Below are positions 52,424 to 59,662 of a stretch of 64,000 nt of DNA, one piece after another. The DNA comes from a virus: the IMG/VR virus record IMGVR_UViG_3300042988_001700, positions 1-64,000 of that record, one strand, 5' to 3'. The notes under the pieces were generated by a model that saw only the letters and a program-made list of their open reading frames with translations, did no database searches and had not been told where the DNA came from. Within the stretch, counting starts at the first letter, position 1, and the number at the start of each line of letters is the position of its first letter. A program made the position numbers and the translations under genes.

Positions 52424-52762
52424 TTAAAACTCCCCCCTATAAATGCGAGATTCAAATCGCGCTCTTATCCTTGGCGGAAGATCATGCTCACGGACGATAA
52501 AATTTCCGTTAAGCAATATTTGGGCGCGTCGATACCAAGTCAAATCCCTTAACTCTCGAATAACCAACCCTCCGCGTTTATTGATTTTGTCGTTGATTAT
52601 CTCCAAATATTCTTGACGAATCTTTTCACCATTAGCAGGCCACCATCCCTTAATCGATCTGGAAAACATCAATTCAGGATTGTCCTTTGCCTTCTGAATC
52701 GCCTTGATAAAATCAGGTATCGACATACGAAACCCGTCCATTGTTAGCGCAATCGTTTTCAT
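52424..52762 (-). CDS. Hypothetical protein
   Basis: A 112-residue protein with AGGAG before ATG 52762. It is Arg/Lys-rich, with helical segments (FIKAIQKAKDNPELM, YLEIINDKINKRGG) and a basic C-terminus suitable for nucleic-acid binding. No family recognised. Confidence 0.55.
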   Translation of the reverse strand: MKTIALTMDGFRMSIPDFIKAIQKAKDNPELMFSRSIKGWWPANGEKIRQEYLEIINDKINKRGGLVIRELRDLTWYRRAQILLNGNFIVREHDLPPRIRARFESRIYRGEF

Positions 52763-52797
52763 ATTACTCCTATAGGGGATTTCTCCCCCGGTTGGTG

Positions 52798-52986
52798 TTA
52801 GTCTATCTCTGGATCGTATGCGCCTTCATTGGCAAGAGCAATACTCTCCTCCTGGTCGGCGACCGAATTGCTTCTACAATGGTCAGGAGTGTTGCCGATA
52901 TCACACCCATGGTTTTCACAGAAAAAAGCGCACGCGCTATTGACACTACGACTGCCATTAACCGTCTTGCAATATTCGTTACCCAT
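52798..52986 (-). CDS. Small Cys-rich protein
   Basis: A 62-residue protein with AAGGAG before ATG 52986. It contains CAFFCENHGCDIG and another two cysteines (EYCK, DHC), which suggests a zinc or disulphide module, then an acidic tail. It is the first gene read from the leftward promoter at 53028-53056, so it is an early or constitutive transcript. Function unknown. Confidence 0.6.
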   Translation of the reverse strand: MGNEYCKTVNGSRSVNSACAFFCENHGCDIGNTPDHCRSNSVADQEESIALANEGAYDPEID

Positions 52987-53027
52987 ACTAACTCCTTAAA
53001 AATTGTTAAAAACTAATCGCGTCAATA

Positions 53028-53056
53028 AATATAACCATTCCTATTTATAATGTCAA
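53028..53056 (-). promoter_or_regulatory. Phage promoter, leftward arm of divergent pair
   Basis: Perfect TTGACA/TATATT with a 17-bp spacer (TTATAA start, GGT end). It faces away from the rightward promoter at 53100-53128, 44 bp apart, forming the only divergent junction of the window. Confidence 0.85.
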
Positions 53057-53099
53057 TAGCAAATCACAAAAAATATTTTATTTATTTTAGGAAAATGTA

Positions 53100-53128
53100 T
53101 TGACAGTATTAAAATAAGTAGTTATATT
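53100..53128 (+). promoter_or_regulatory. Phage promoter, rightward arm of divergent pair
   Basis: TTGACA, 17 bp, TATATT; spacer starts GTATTAA and ends TAGT. It precedes the plus-strand operon, with the first Shine-Dalgarno about 35 bp downstream. Confidence 0.85.
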
Positions 53129-53170
53129 ATATGACAAGTTAAGGTTATAAACAACAATCAAGGAGATAGT

Positions 53171-53380
53171 ATGACGCCACCAGTAATCAAAAGAAACAGA
53201 AAGTCTATCGATGTCAAGTTAAGGGTAATAGCGCGATATGCAAGCGGCGATTTCGCAGAAAGCGACATGGATGTTCGCGTTCCAATTGCTCTTCTTGGTG
53301 AAAATATGATTGAATCTGCGATTGCCTTGGCTAAGAAGCATACCGAAAAAAAACTTATTAACTTTGTCCGTTTCGCATAA
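53171..53380 (+). CDS. Small hypothetical protein, first gene of plus operon
   Basis: A 69-residue protein with AAGGAG before ATG 53171. It is basic at the start, then has short strands and a helix (GENMIESAIALAKKHTEKK). Possible DNA-binding or host-interaction protein. It is the first gene after the promoter. Confidence 0.6.
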   Translation: MTPPVIKRNRKSIDVKLRVIARYASGDFAESDMDVRVPIALLGENMIESAIALAKKHTEKKLINFVRFA

Positions 53381-53389
53381 GGAGTAATC

Positions 53390-53599
53390 ATGGCAACAGA
53401 ATCCGTCGGTGTTAGTGGTTGTGTTAGTGAATACACGAAGGTAGAACGTATTGCGGAAATTGACCGGGTGATATATGAAGTCAGAAGAATGATCGTTGAC
53501 GAAGAATATTATCCTTCCGACCTTAGAAACTATCCTATTCTTACTAAATTAAATACTTATTTAGAAAAACTTAACGCTATGAAAAAGGAGCTTGCATGA
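53390..53599 (+). CDS. Small hypothetical protein
   Basis: A 69-residue protein with AAGGAG before ATG 53390. The middle and end are strongly helical (IAEIDRVIYEVRRM, LNTYLEKLNAMKKEL). Its stop overlaps the next start (ATGA). Function unknown. Confidence 0.6.
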   Translation: MATESVGVSGCVSEYTKVERIAEIDRVIYEVRRMIVDEEYYPSDLRNYPILTKLNTYLEKLNAMKKELA

Positions 53600-53934
53600 A
53601 CACCAACGAACCAATTTTAACTGAAGAGAAGATTGACTTTGTTGACCCATTCACCATCTACGGAATTGACGAAAAAAGCAACCCCAAGAAAATAAAGTAT
53701 AGCGAACTGATATTAATCGAAGACGGTCTTCTCGCTCGCACGGAAAAATCGGGAAGCGAAGGATGGTATGTCGAAGTAGCCCGGTGGAACGAAACAAATC
53801 AATCGTATCAAAGATTCTGCTTCTTGAAGCTTTTCGATCAATCCGACGCCGACGAAATAACTAATGCTATAAACTATCAGTTCCGCAGCGACCTTTGCGC
53901 CCTAATACACTCTTTACAGAATTATGGGGAATAA
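53596..53934 (+). CDS. Hypothetical protein
   Basis: A 112-residue acidic protein with GGAG before ATG 53596. Mixed alpha/beta with no Cys pairs or membrane segment. It overlaps the upstream gene by ATGA and ends 4 bp before the next start. No family recognised. Confidence 0.6.
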   Translation: MNTNEPILTEEKIDFVDPFTIYGIDEKSNPKKIKYSELILIEDGLLARTEKSGSEGWYVEVARWNETNQSYQRFCFLKLFDQSDADEITNAINYQFRSDLCALIHSLQNYGE

Positions 53935-53938
53935 CACC

Positions 53939-54133
53939 ATGGCCAAGAAAAAGTCTCCTACGGTCATTCTAACGCCTTCAGACGTAACATTGGAAATGTG
54001 CAAGAAGTCTGCCTTTGGATGCCGTAATTGTCTCTGGAATAGCTGCGAATGTACTTTGGGATCAAATTTCGTTCCCGAAGTAGCGTTCAATGGCAAATAC
54101 GCAACCTGCAAATCATACGCATACTACAATTAA
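53939..54133 (+). CDS. Small zinc-binding-type protein
   Basis: A 64-residue protein starting MAKKKSPTVIL. ATG 53939 has GGGGAA upstream. The pattern CKKS, GCRNCLWNSCECTLG and TCKSY gives six cysteines, consistent with a zinc knuckle. It lies in the plus-strand early-type operon. Function unknown. Confidence 0.6.
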   Translation: MAKKKSPTVILTPSDVTLEMCKKSAFGCRNCLWNSCECTLGSNFVPEVAFNGKYATCKSYAYYN

Positions 54134-54144
54134 AGGAGGGTGAC

Positions 54145-54345
54145 GTGATCAAAAAGGAAAAAGCTATCCTGTGCGCTGCTTTAGCAATGGCGGAGCCGGT
54201 TGAGGACCCGGCAACCATCCAAGCGCACAAAGCATGGTCGAATACAGTCTACAACCTATTGATACGCAAGATAATCAAAGATGAAGACATGGAAAAAACA
54301 AGGTTTCATTATTATGCTACTCACCGTTTCCCGGAAGGATTCTAA
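54145..54345 (+). CDS. Small hypothetical protein
   Basis: A 66-residue protein starting with GTG 54145 behind GGAGGG. Helical with aromatic residues near the end (FHYYATHRFPEGF). It is placed between the Cys-rich protein and the next gene with 2-12 bp gaps. No family recognised. Confidence 0.55.
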   Translation: MIKKEKAILCAALAMAEPVEDPATIQAHKAWSNTVYNLLIRKIIKDEDMEKTRFHYYATHRFPEGF

Positions 54346-54346
54346 A

Positions 54347-54667
54347 ATGGAAAACAGGACCGACCCTATTCAGATGTCAAACGAAGAAGAAGATCGCTAT
54401 CTCGACCTCGTTGTTAAGGCAACCGTTAAAAAGCCAAAAACCATGGCTCAACTCAAAGCAGAAAACCATGGATTTATCAAAAACGATGCTGACCTGGCTG
54501 CCATCGTCGCAATCAATCGCTTTCAGCAGATCCTTGTACGGTGCGGCAATGGCCGTTTCTTATGCCCGGCGCAGGACGTTAAAATTTTCACTGATATCAT
54601 AGACAAAAGCGAAGACAATTATGTGCGGGACATATCGTTCCCGGCAGTAGATTGTGGTGGAAAATAA
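54347..54667 (+). CDS. Hypothetical protein
   Basis: A 106-residue protein from ATG 54347 (GGAAGG upstream). It contains a helix-rich part (DADLAAIVAINRFQQILVR) and one CGNGRFLCPAQD segment. Its stop overlaps the next start by TAATG. Likely cytoplasmic; function unknown. Confidence 0.6.
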   Translation: MENRTDPIQMSNEEEDRYLDLVVKATVKKPKTMAQLKAENHGFIKNDADLAAIVAINRFQQILVRCGNGRFLCPAQDVKIFTDIIDKSEDNYVRDISFPAVDCGGK

Positions 54668-54882
54668 TGAGTTTTCCCGAACACTGGCTCCAGCTCATAA
54701 AGGAGTCTGGAATTCCACTGCAAACGATCAGCCTTCAAATGGGGTGGAGGAAACAAAGACTCCACCAATTGGTAAAACCCAATCGAACGTATAGATTGCG
54801 TGAGGGTGAGTATAAAAAACTATTGCCATACATAACTCAATTGGAGGAAGAAAGTGACAAAAAAAAACCTACTCCTGATTAA
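54667..54882 (+). CDS. Small helix-turn-helix DNA-binding protein
   Basis: A 71-residue protein. IPLQTISLQMGWRKQRLHQL resembles the recognition helix-turn-helix of Cro/CI-like regulators, followed by RLREGEYKKLLPYI. It is short for a repressor and lacks a dimerisation domain. Because it lies in the plus operon beside divergent promoters, it may control the switch between the two operons (inference). Confidence 0.65.
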   Translation: MSFPEHWLQLIKESGIPLQTISLQMGWRKQRLHQLVKPNRTYRLREGEYKKLLPYITQLEEESDKKKPTPD

Positions 54883-55000
54883 TGTTGTCGAATGTATCGC
54901 CGAAGACATTCCCACTTGCCCTTACATCAGGACAATAGAAATTGCTCAGCGCCACATAGATGAAATGATAGAAAAAATCAAAAAGGAAATTAAATTATAA
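54854..55000 (+). CDS. Small hypothetical protein
   Basis: A 48-residue frame with GTG 54854 behind GGAGG, overlapping the HTH gene by 29 bp. It is helical (AQRHIDEMIEKIKKEIK) with two Cys. Its stop overlaps the next start (TAATG), which supports translation. Confidence 0.5.
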   Translation: MTKKNLLLINVVECIAEDIPTCPYIRTIEIAQRHIDEMIEKIKKEIKL

Positions 55001-55131
55001 TGTGTTATGGACTTGGTTGTAAATGGGAAATCAAAGGAGTCGGGGAGCATGCCGGTGAATGCAGAAAACCAAGAAACGAAGAATGCCCAGAAAAAGAATC
55101 GGATGGCGACCGCCAACAAGAACCCGAATAG
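55000..55131 (+). CDS. Small Cys-rich protein
   Basis: A 43-residue frame starting MCYGLGCKWE, with further cysteines in GECRKP and ECPEKE. Small phage proteins with the pattern C-GC...GEC...CP are common and unnamed. It overlaps the previous stop by TAATG and ends right at a terminator hairpin. Confidence 0.55.
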   Translation: MCYGLGCKWEIKGVGEHAGECRKPRNEECPEKESDGDRQQEPE

Positions 55132-55181
55132 TTAGCCTGCCTAACGGGTATCTTGTGGCGATCACCACATTTTACCCTTTT
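55131..55181 (+). terminator. Terminator region of plus operon
   Basis: Two hairpins: GTTAG/CTAAC at 55131-55145 and TGTGG/CCACA at 55154-55169. The second is followed by TTTTACCCTTTTTT. It ends the plus-strand operon at the point where minus-strand transcription arrives from the right. Confidence 0.7.
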
Positions 55182-55349
55182 TTATCTATTAAAAAACAAT
55201 CCGCATGTAGCCATTACCATACCAACGCCAAAACCAATCATGTGCGAAGCAGCTACGCTGTTTCTTGAAATACATCTACCAATTATTGATATACCCATAA
55301 CAGATGCCACAAAAACACCAACAATCTGAATAATTGGAACAATCATCAT
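55182..55349 (-). CDS. Small membrane protein
   Basis: A 55-residue protein from ATG 55349 behind AGGAGG. Two hydrophobic segments (IVPIIQIVGVFVASVMGI and MIGFGVGMVMATCGLFF) suggest a two-span membrane protein. Last gene of the minus block before the terminator region. Function unknown. Confidence 0.55.
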   Translation of the reverse strand: MMIVPIIQIVGVFVASVMGISIIGRCISRNSVAASHMIGFGVGMVMATCGLFFNR

Positions 55350-55792
55350 GCACCCTCCTTTAAAATTTGACTTCTTGCACCACGGCACGCCATTCCGTTC
55401 CACATAGACGGCCCCTTACACAAAAACCGCAATGAGCATGTGTTACAAGTAAAAGCGCTATCAGGAGAAACGGCAGTTTTATCGTTCTGAACCGCCACCA
55501 CGGCTCTATTTTCAAACGACCTGTTTATTGCATTGCTTAAGTCTTCCATGGCCTTCAATGCGGTTTCCCTTGCGCTATCTATCTCGTCGGAGGGGGTGAG
55601 GCATTCTCGTATTGCTTCGTGTTCTGAACCAGAAGAAGAATCACCATCCAAAACCTTTTGAATCATCCGCAAGGCATCGGCAACCAAAACAAGATGGTCA
55701 GCAAAAGCAATATGCAAAGAATCGTTTGAAGATTGCCTCAACACTTCGGCAGCATCGATAACTCTGGTATGAACGTAATTTAAACCCATCAT
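55346..55792 (-). CDS. Hypothetical protein
   Basis: A 148-residue helical protein (VIDAAEVLRQSS, HLVLVADALRMIQKVLD) ending in a Cys-rich tail (TCNTCSLRFLC, ACRGAR) that may bind metal. The start is at MM, 55792. It overlaps the small membrane protein gene. No family recognised. Confidence 0.6.
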   Translation of the reverse strand: MMGLNYVHTRVIDAAEVLRQSSNDSLHIAFADHLVLVADALRMIQKVLDGDSSSGSEHEAIRECLTPSDEIDSARETALKAMEDLSNAINRSFENRAVVAVQNDKTAVSPDSAFTCNTCSLRFLCKGPSMWNGMACRGARSQILKEGA

Positions 55793-55816
55793 ACATTAAC
55801 CCTCGTAATACTTTCT

Positions 55817-56617
55817 TTACGATAATAAGTATCCACCCCACTGGCGAGCCATCTCCCTGGCTATGCCACTATACGTTTTTGCTCGCAAAGCAGCCCGCTC
55901 TTTGCTTGGACCCAACTTATTCTGGCCAGATGGCGTTTGATTGCTCCAGACTGGTTTCCCCAAGAAAGTATCCTTGCAAGCGAATTCGTATCCATTCACA
56001 GTAACGATTCGTATTCCTTCTTCGTGAGGACCAACGCATTCACAATCCGAATAGTGTTCACCATGCTCAGAGCACCATGGCTCGTCACAGCATGGACACA
56101 ACGGAAGATCGGAAGCATAAACAACCGGCTTAAAATTTTTTGGAGGAATTATTACTGTATGCTCTAACTTCGGAAACCCTTTAAGCCACAAGCATGTTTG
56201 TTTACTGGCATCGTCGCCAAAAAACCACGGCTGAACAATCTGGTCTGGCTTGCGGATCGATTTACTTAAAGCGCCAATTGGATTCTCTATTGCAATATGA
56301 CCACAATTGGCATCCCATATAGAAAAAACAAATTCCTTTGCCTGCTCAGTAAGACGCGGATCGCGCAACCCTCTCGTTGTCCAGTGCATACCACTCGAAC
56401 AAAGATAGGTGCACGGAGGAAAAGCTATTATAGCATCCCAATGATATTCATCTAATATTGGCAAAACATCATCCTGAAAATGCCATTCCGCATGCTCCCC
56501 GCTTGTAGGAAGAATATCGCACGAATACGCCGTAAAACCAAGCTTACGGAATTCACTGCATACCACCTGAGATTCTTCGCACGCGATTAAAACATTAAAA
56601 TCTTTTGCGCATTTCAT
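55817..56617 (-). CDS. Cytosine-specific DNA methylase-like protein
   Basis: A 266-residue protein. VLIACEESQVVCSEFRKLG is a SAM-motif-like start, SCDILPTSG follows, IIAFPPCTYLCSSG contains the PC motif of C5-cytosine methylases, and IAIENPIGAL corresponds to the ENV motif. A Cys-rich insertion (CPCCDEPWC, DCEC) lies after residue 190. This phage family resembles Dcm-type enzymes but the activity is unproven; it could modify cytosine in phage DNA. The Shine-Dalgarno is AGGTG. Confidence 0.75.
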   Translation of the reverse strand: MKCAKDFNVLIACEESQVVCSEFRKLGFTAYSCDILPTSGEHAEWHFQDDVLPILDEYHWDAIIAFPPCTYLCSSGMHWTTRGLRDPRLTEQAKEFVFSIWDANCGHIAIENPIGALSKSIRKPDQIVQPWFFGDDASKQTCLWLKGFPKLEHTVIIPPKNFKPVVYASDLPLCPCCDEPWCSEHGEHYSDCECVGPHEEGIRIVTVNGYEFACKDTFLGKPVWSNQTPSGQNKLGPSKERAALRAKTYSGIAREMARQWGGYLLS

Positions 56618-56625
56618 AAAAACAC

Positions 56626-57063
56626 CTAATTACCATTTATTGTTTTAGCATGACCCAAAATACTTTTTATGTCACACTTAATACTATCAGGACTAAGCGC
56701 CCTCGTCCAACCACAAGCAATAGCAACGATGTCTTCGGGAAGCTTTTCTAATTCACCACTATTTGTCGCAGAATTAATTATCTTCGGCAAGACAATTATT
56801 GCTACAGCCTCTTTTGTTGTTGGAATCATCATTGAAGAACCAATACATAAAAAACAGAAAATAGCAGAAATAATAGACCACCGCGCAATCGAATGTTTAA
56901 TTTTAGTTTTTTCAGTATCAGGCAAATCGCATTCATTTTCGAATACCGTCATAATAAAAATCCAAGTAGCAATATTTACCATTATGACAGTTACACCAAT
57001 ACCCCTTACAAGCCCAATCATAGCATCTAACTTAAGCAAAAAATAAATATCTAAAGCACTCAT
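56626..57063 (-). CDS. Membrane protein, hypothetical
   Basis: A 145-residue protein with two hydrophobic segments at about residues 14-38 and 60-80 (VTVIMVNIATWIFIM; IISAIFCFLCIGSSMM), then an amphipathic domain. The AAGGGG site precedes ATG 57063. Phages carry many small membrane proteins of this style. Function unknown. Confidence 0.6.
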   Translation of the reverse strand: MSALDIYFLLKLDAMIGLVRGIGVTVIMVNIATWIFIMTVFENECDLPDTEKTKIKHSIARWSIISAIFCFLCIGSSMMIPTTKEAVAIIVLPKIINSATNSGELEKLPEDIVAIACGWTRALSPDSIKCDIKSILGHAKTINGN

Positions 57064-57086
57064 ATTTTAACAACCCCTTGTTTTAA

Positions 57087-57332
57087 TTAAAATATTACAT
57101 ATTGCCCGGTTTTTGCCATCACATATCGAACGAAAGAGCGAACATGAGCACATTCCAATTTATCTCCAGAATGCGCAACCTCCCATTCTTTATAAATCTT
57201 TTCCATATCAATACGAGAATCGCTTGTCTCTTTGACATAATCACGGATCTCTTGTAACGCCTCGCGATACGAAACCCCCACATGTTGATCAACCAGACTT
57301 TGCAAAGCAGCTTGAGCTATCGCTATACCCAC
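57087..57332 (-). CDS. Hypothetical protein
   Basis: An 81-residue protein from GTG 57332 behind GGAGG. Helical (LQEIRDYVKETSDSRID) with a single Cys. It is the first gene after the structured RNA block at 57372-57682. Function unknown. Confidence 0.55.
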   Translation of the reverse strand: MGIAIAQAALQSLVDQHVGVSYREALQEIRDYVKETSDSRIDMEKIYKEWEVAHSGDKLECAHVRSFVRYVMAKTGQYVIF

Positions 57333-57371
57333 ATTAACCTCCGTATAAAAATTGAATTACTAAACTTTGTT

Positions 57372-57466
57372 GGTGCGCCCTTTTGAACGGCTTTTAAGCA
57401 CCGTCTACTATTTATGGACCCGTTAACTCCCGGCCCACGGGCCAAGTGGCGGGATTAGAGCACACC
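57372..57466 (-). ncRNA. Structured RNA element A
   Basis: 95 bases closed by a 10-bp stem including GGTGTGC/GCGCACC on the minus strand. Inside is CCCGT/ACGGG, and a pseudoknot can form between TCCCG (57428-57432 on the plus strand) and CGGGA (57450-57454). The core matches element B (60071-60176) while the pseudoknot bases change together. The direction is uncertain: the one wobble pair favours the minus strand. It lies between the tRNA-like gene and the 81-residue protein. Confidence 0.6.
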
Positions 57467-57494
57467 AACGAAATTTAACACCAGCAAAATCTAT

Positions 57495-57567
57495 AGTCCC
57501 CCACCGGAATCGAACCGGCCCGTCACGGAAGTACTACCTCCGATTCCATCACCAGAATGTGAAGGAC
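57495..57567 (-). tRNA. tRNA-like gene, predicted anticodon AGU (Thr)
   Basis: 73 bases fold as a cloverleaf: acceptor GTCCTTC/GGGGGAC (two G-U pairs), D arm ATTC/GAAT, anticodon stem CGGAG/TTCCG with loop GTAGTAC, and T arm GCCGG-TTCGATT-CCGGT. The anticodon reads AGU if position 33 is T. Position 26 is missing and the discriminator is T, so it may be a diverged tRNA. No CCA is encoded. Confidence 0.65.
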
Positions 57568-57578
57568 ACACATTGACA

Positions 57579-57682
57579 CCTTGTGTGGTGCGGAACACGC
57601 TACAGAAGAGCCTTTGACCATCCACCACCAAAGGAATCAGAGCATCGGCAGTTGGAGTCAACCGTTTCCGCACCATACAAGG
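57579..57682 (-). ncRNA. Long-stem structured element C
   Basis: A 17-position stem with one mismatch or wobble (CCTTGT, then TGGTGCGGAA, pairing with TTCCGCACCA and ACAAGG) encloses about 70 bases. The interior has a GTTG/CAAC hairpin and a CCTTTG/CAAAGG hairpin, so it resembles a three-way junction. It lies between the 70-residue protein gene and the tRNA-like gene. Confidence 0.5.
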
Positions 57683-57689
57683 CACCAAA

Positions 57690-57902
57690 CTATTCAAAAC
57701 AAACACTGTTAAATCCATTTTCACAATTAACACCTTCAAGCCAATACCGCGTGTGCCAATTGTGGATCTCAACGCGCTCAATAGTGTATTGAGATCCAAC
57801 CTCCAAAACACCACGCGGATCTGAAACGCTGCTAACCTTTGCCTGTTCGTCGCTGCAACCAGTATAAGTTACAACGCTTCCGCTATCCTTAATTCCTCCC
57901 AT
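57690..57902 (-). CDS. Small phage protein, hypothetical
   Basis: A 70-residue protein with GGAGGG before ATG 57902. The pattern (C-x-D-E-Q, VGSQYTIERVEI, YWLEGVN, then FNSVCF) resembles common small phage proteins of about 70 residues that end ...NSVCFE. No function is known. It is first after the promoter at 58001-58029, with a 5'-leader hairpin. Confidence 0.6.
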   Translation of the reverse strand: MGGIKDSGSVVTYTGCSDEQAKVSSVSDPRGVLEVGSQYTIERVEIHNWHTRYWLEGVNCENGFNSVCFE

Positions 57903-57930
57903 AATCCCTCCAGATTAAATTTACGCTGCC

Positions 57931-57966
57931 GGAAAAGTGTCTTGTGGTGCGCCAGTCTACTTTTCC
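57931..57966 (-). promoter_or_regulatory. 5'-leader hairpin of 57902 gene
   Basis: An 8-bp perfect stem (GGAAAAGT/ACTTTTCC) with a 20-base loop containing GGCGCACCA, located between the promoter and the gene start. GCGCACCA also occurs near 50075 and 57372. It could be a translation or RNA-protein binding site. Confidence 0.45.
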
Positions 57967-58000
57967 CCCGCGCACAGGATATTTAAGCAGCAACAATACA

Positions 58001-58029
58001 AATATAACTTGTGCCAATTATAATTGCAA
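58001..58029 (-). promoter_or_regulatory. Phage promoter, leftward
   Basis: TTGCAA and TATATT with 17-bp spacing and the family spacer (TTATAAT start, AGT end). It overlaps the end of the upstream gene and drives the 57902 gene and the structured RNA block. Confidence 0.7.
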
Positions 58030-58308
58030 CTTAGTTATGGGAGTATCTTCAAAAACATGATACACGAAATTTCCATTATCCATCTGTATTGTTCCAACGT
58101 ATTCACCTTCCATTCTTTCTCGGGATTCTCCAGTAACGTAAATCGTAAACGTGCGCTCCTGCTTAATAACTGAATCGGTGTCTGGGACTAAAAACCATAT
58201 AGCAGCTCTTTCTTTTTGGTTTTGGACACATAATATTTTTGATCCAATCGGAACAAATATAAAGTTCTTTTCGGGATGGTCTAAATAAAACTTATAAATT
58301 GATTTCAT
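58018..58308 (-). CDS. DUF7352-type small phage protein
   Basis: A 96-residue protein from ATG 58308 behind AAGGAG. MKSIYKFYLD, VPIGSKILCVQNQ, AAIWFLVPD, FTIYVTGES, EYVGTI and FVYHVFE closely follow the phage family often annotated DUF7352 (MKTIYKY... IL-VQ-Q ... W-LVD ... TG ... GT ... HVFE). The function of the family is unknown. Cytoplasmic. Confidence 0.7.
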   Translation of the reverse strand: MKSIYKFYLDHPEKNFIFVPIGSKILCVQNQKERAAIWFLVPDTDSVIKQERTFTIYVTGESRERMEGEYVGTIQMDNGNFVYHVFEDTPITKLQL

Positions 58309-58319
58309 GAGCACTCTCC

Positions 58320-58547
58320 TTAGTGTGGTATTTTGTGGGTTGGAGGAAAATACACGATGTCCATATTAAATTCACGTTCTGACATAACGTCTATTGTTAT
58401 ACTAACCCCTTTTGACAAAGCATATTCTTTTACTTCATCCGGAATTACACTTTCCTTTGGAAGCAGCAATGTACTTCCTTCTAAAGGCAAGCGTTTCGTT
58501 TCGTAAAACTCTACTAAATCATCGATGTATTGTTTGTTTATTAACAT
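58320..58547 (-). CDS. Hypothetical protein
   Basis: A 75-residue protein starting MLINKQYIDDLVEFYETKR. ATG 58547 is chosen because the longer frame overlaps a better-supported gene. Mixed helix and strand with LLPKESVIPDEVKEYA. Weak Shine-Dalgarno. No family recognised. Confidence 0.5.
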   Translation of the reverse strand: MLINKQYIDDLVEFYETKRLPLEGSTLLLPKESVIPDEVKEYALSKGVSITIDVMSEREFNMDIVYFPPTHKIPH

Positions 58548-58560
58548 TAAGCAACCTATT

Positions 58561-58848
58561 TTATTTTTTGACTTTTCTATACATTGGATAGTACGCTGTT
58601 TTATTCCAACGTTTTCCAACCGAAACAGTATTTCCAATAACTTTAAAAGAATCCTCTCTTGCAACATAATCGTCGGGAAGAATAACATCCCCCTTGCGTA
58701 ACGCAATATAGGTTGGGTCTTCGGGATATGAAATCTTCCTTTCGCGGATTCCTTCAACCACAGGCAGCACAGCATCTCCACCGCCAGCGACCAAACCAGC
58801 CATATGAAATTGGCGCAACTCTATATCACTAATAGCAAACCATTCCAT
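58561..58848 (-). CDS. Hypothetical protein
   Basis: A 95-residue protein from ATG 58848 with GGAG six bases upstream. Beta-rich after an N-terminal helix; contains GGGDAVLPVVEG and KGDVILPDD. It may be a small barrel fold. Function unknown. Confidence 0.55.
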   Translation of the reverse strand: MEWFAISDIELRQFHMAGLVAGGGDAVLPVVEGIRERKISYPEDPTYIALRKGDVILPDDYVAREDSFKVIGNTVSVGKRWNKTAYYPMYRKVKK

Positions 58849-58871
58849 TTTACTCTCCATTCTCCATTTAC

Positions 58872-59336
58872 CTACAATTTAATACCCTTCGAACTACACA
58901 GGTCAGTAGGGTCAAGGCACAGACCAGATTCGGTTGCGCTACGATAACGGCAAATTGCATCAGGACAACCGCAAGTTCTATCTACAACTACTTGGCTTCT
59001 CGATGAATCGCAAGTTATCTCTTTGCCGATCTGTTTAATCCACCCACGTACCTGGCGAGCATCACGGCCATTTCCGGCACGATCGCACCCTTTTGAAAAA
59101 GCCTCCATATCTTCAAGCATTTTTTGTATTTTTGTGGCTGGTGCCGGAACAGAAATTCCTTTCGGCTTAGATTCCTTCTGACCATTGACCCACACCTGCA
59201 ATAATTCGATAATGGCATTAGCGTCGTTAGTGGACTCTATATTAACGGCGGTCCACTGATACCCGTTGTGGGTGATACGAAGACACCAATCGCCATACCT
59301 ATCACATTCCATTTCACACCTAAACTTGTTCGACAT
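58872..59336 (-). CDS. Hypothetical protein with Cys-rich C-terminus
   Basis: A 154-residue protein. The N-terminal 55 residues are beta-rich (WCLRITHNGYQWTAVN). A helical middle follows (KIQKMLEDMEAFSKG). The tail has CGCPDAICRY and LCLDPTDLC, likely metal or disulphide. No family name. Confidence 0.55.
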   Translation of the reverse strand: MSNKFRCEMECDRYGDWCLRITHNGYQWTAVNIESTNDANAIIELLQVWVNGQKESKPKGISVPAPATKIQKMLEDMEAFSKGCDRAGNGRDARQVRGWIKQIGKEITCDSSRSQVVVDRTCGCPDAICRYRSATESGLCLDPTDLCSSKGIKL

Positions 59337-59339
59337 ACA

Positions 59340-59597
59340 CTAAACCCCTTTATTGTTACTTAACTGTCTACTCCACCGCTCTATGTGAGCAGAGGCATGT
59401 ATTGGTTCGCTATCGGCATGTTTTACAGCAAAATCGTGCATCTCGGAAGAAACCTCCAATGCGCTGTTGTGCGATAAGTTTTGAACAACCGCCAGTTCTG
59501 CGCGAATTGCTTCCATCGCCCTGCGCAAAGCCATTGGCCTCATTTGTGGAAGCTCGACATCGACTATCTCAAGTGCTTTTTCTAAGTTCATTCCCAT
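59340..59597 (-). CDS. Hypothetical protein
   Basis: An 85-residue helical protein; ATG 59597 has GGAGG upstream. LEKALEIVDVELP and LRRAMEAIRAELAVV are amphipathic helices. A second ATG two codons later is possible. Function unknown. Confidence 0.5.
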   Translation of the reverse strand: MGMNLEKALEIVDVELPQMRPMALRRAMEAIRAELAVVQNLSHNSALEVSSEMHDFAVKHADSEPIHASAHIERWSRQLSNNKGV

Positions 59598-59662
59598 GAG
59601 CGCCTCCGAACATAAAAATGACAAAAACTTTCAACCAACGTTCCGCAAACCCGCAAGCCGTA

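Noticed and set aside
57372-57466. Class II tRNA (95 nt, paired ends)
   Set aside because: The closing stem fits, but no T arm or D arm can be drawn and the core is a pseudoknot shared with element B.
57491-57814. 107-codon minus-strand frame
   Set aside because: Covers the tRNA-like gene, element C and part of the 70-residue gene, which has better start evidence.
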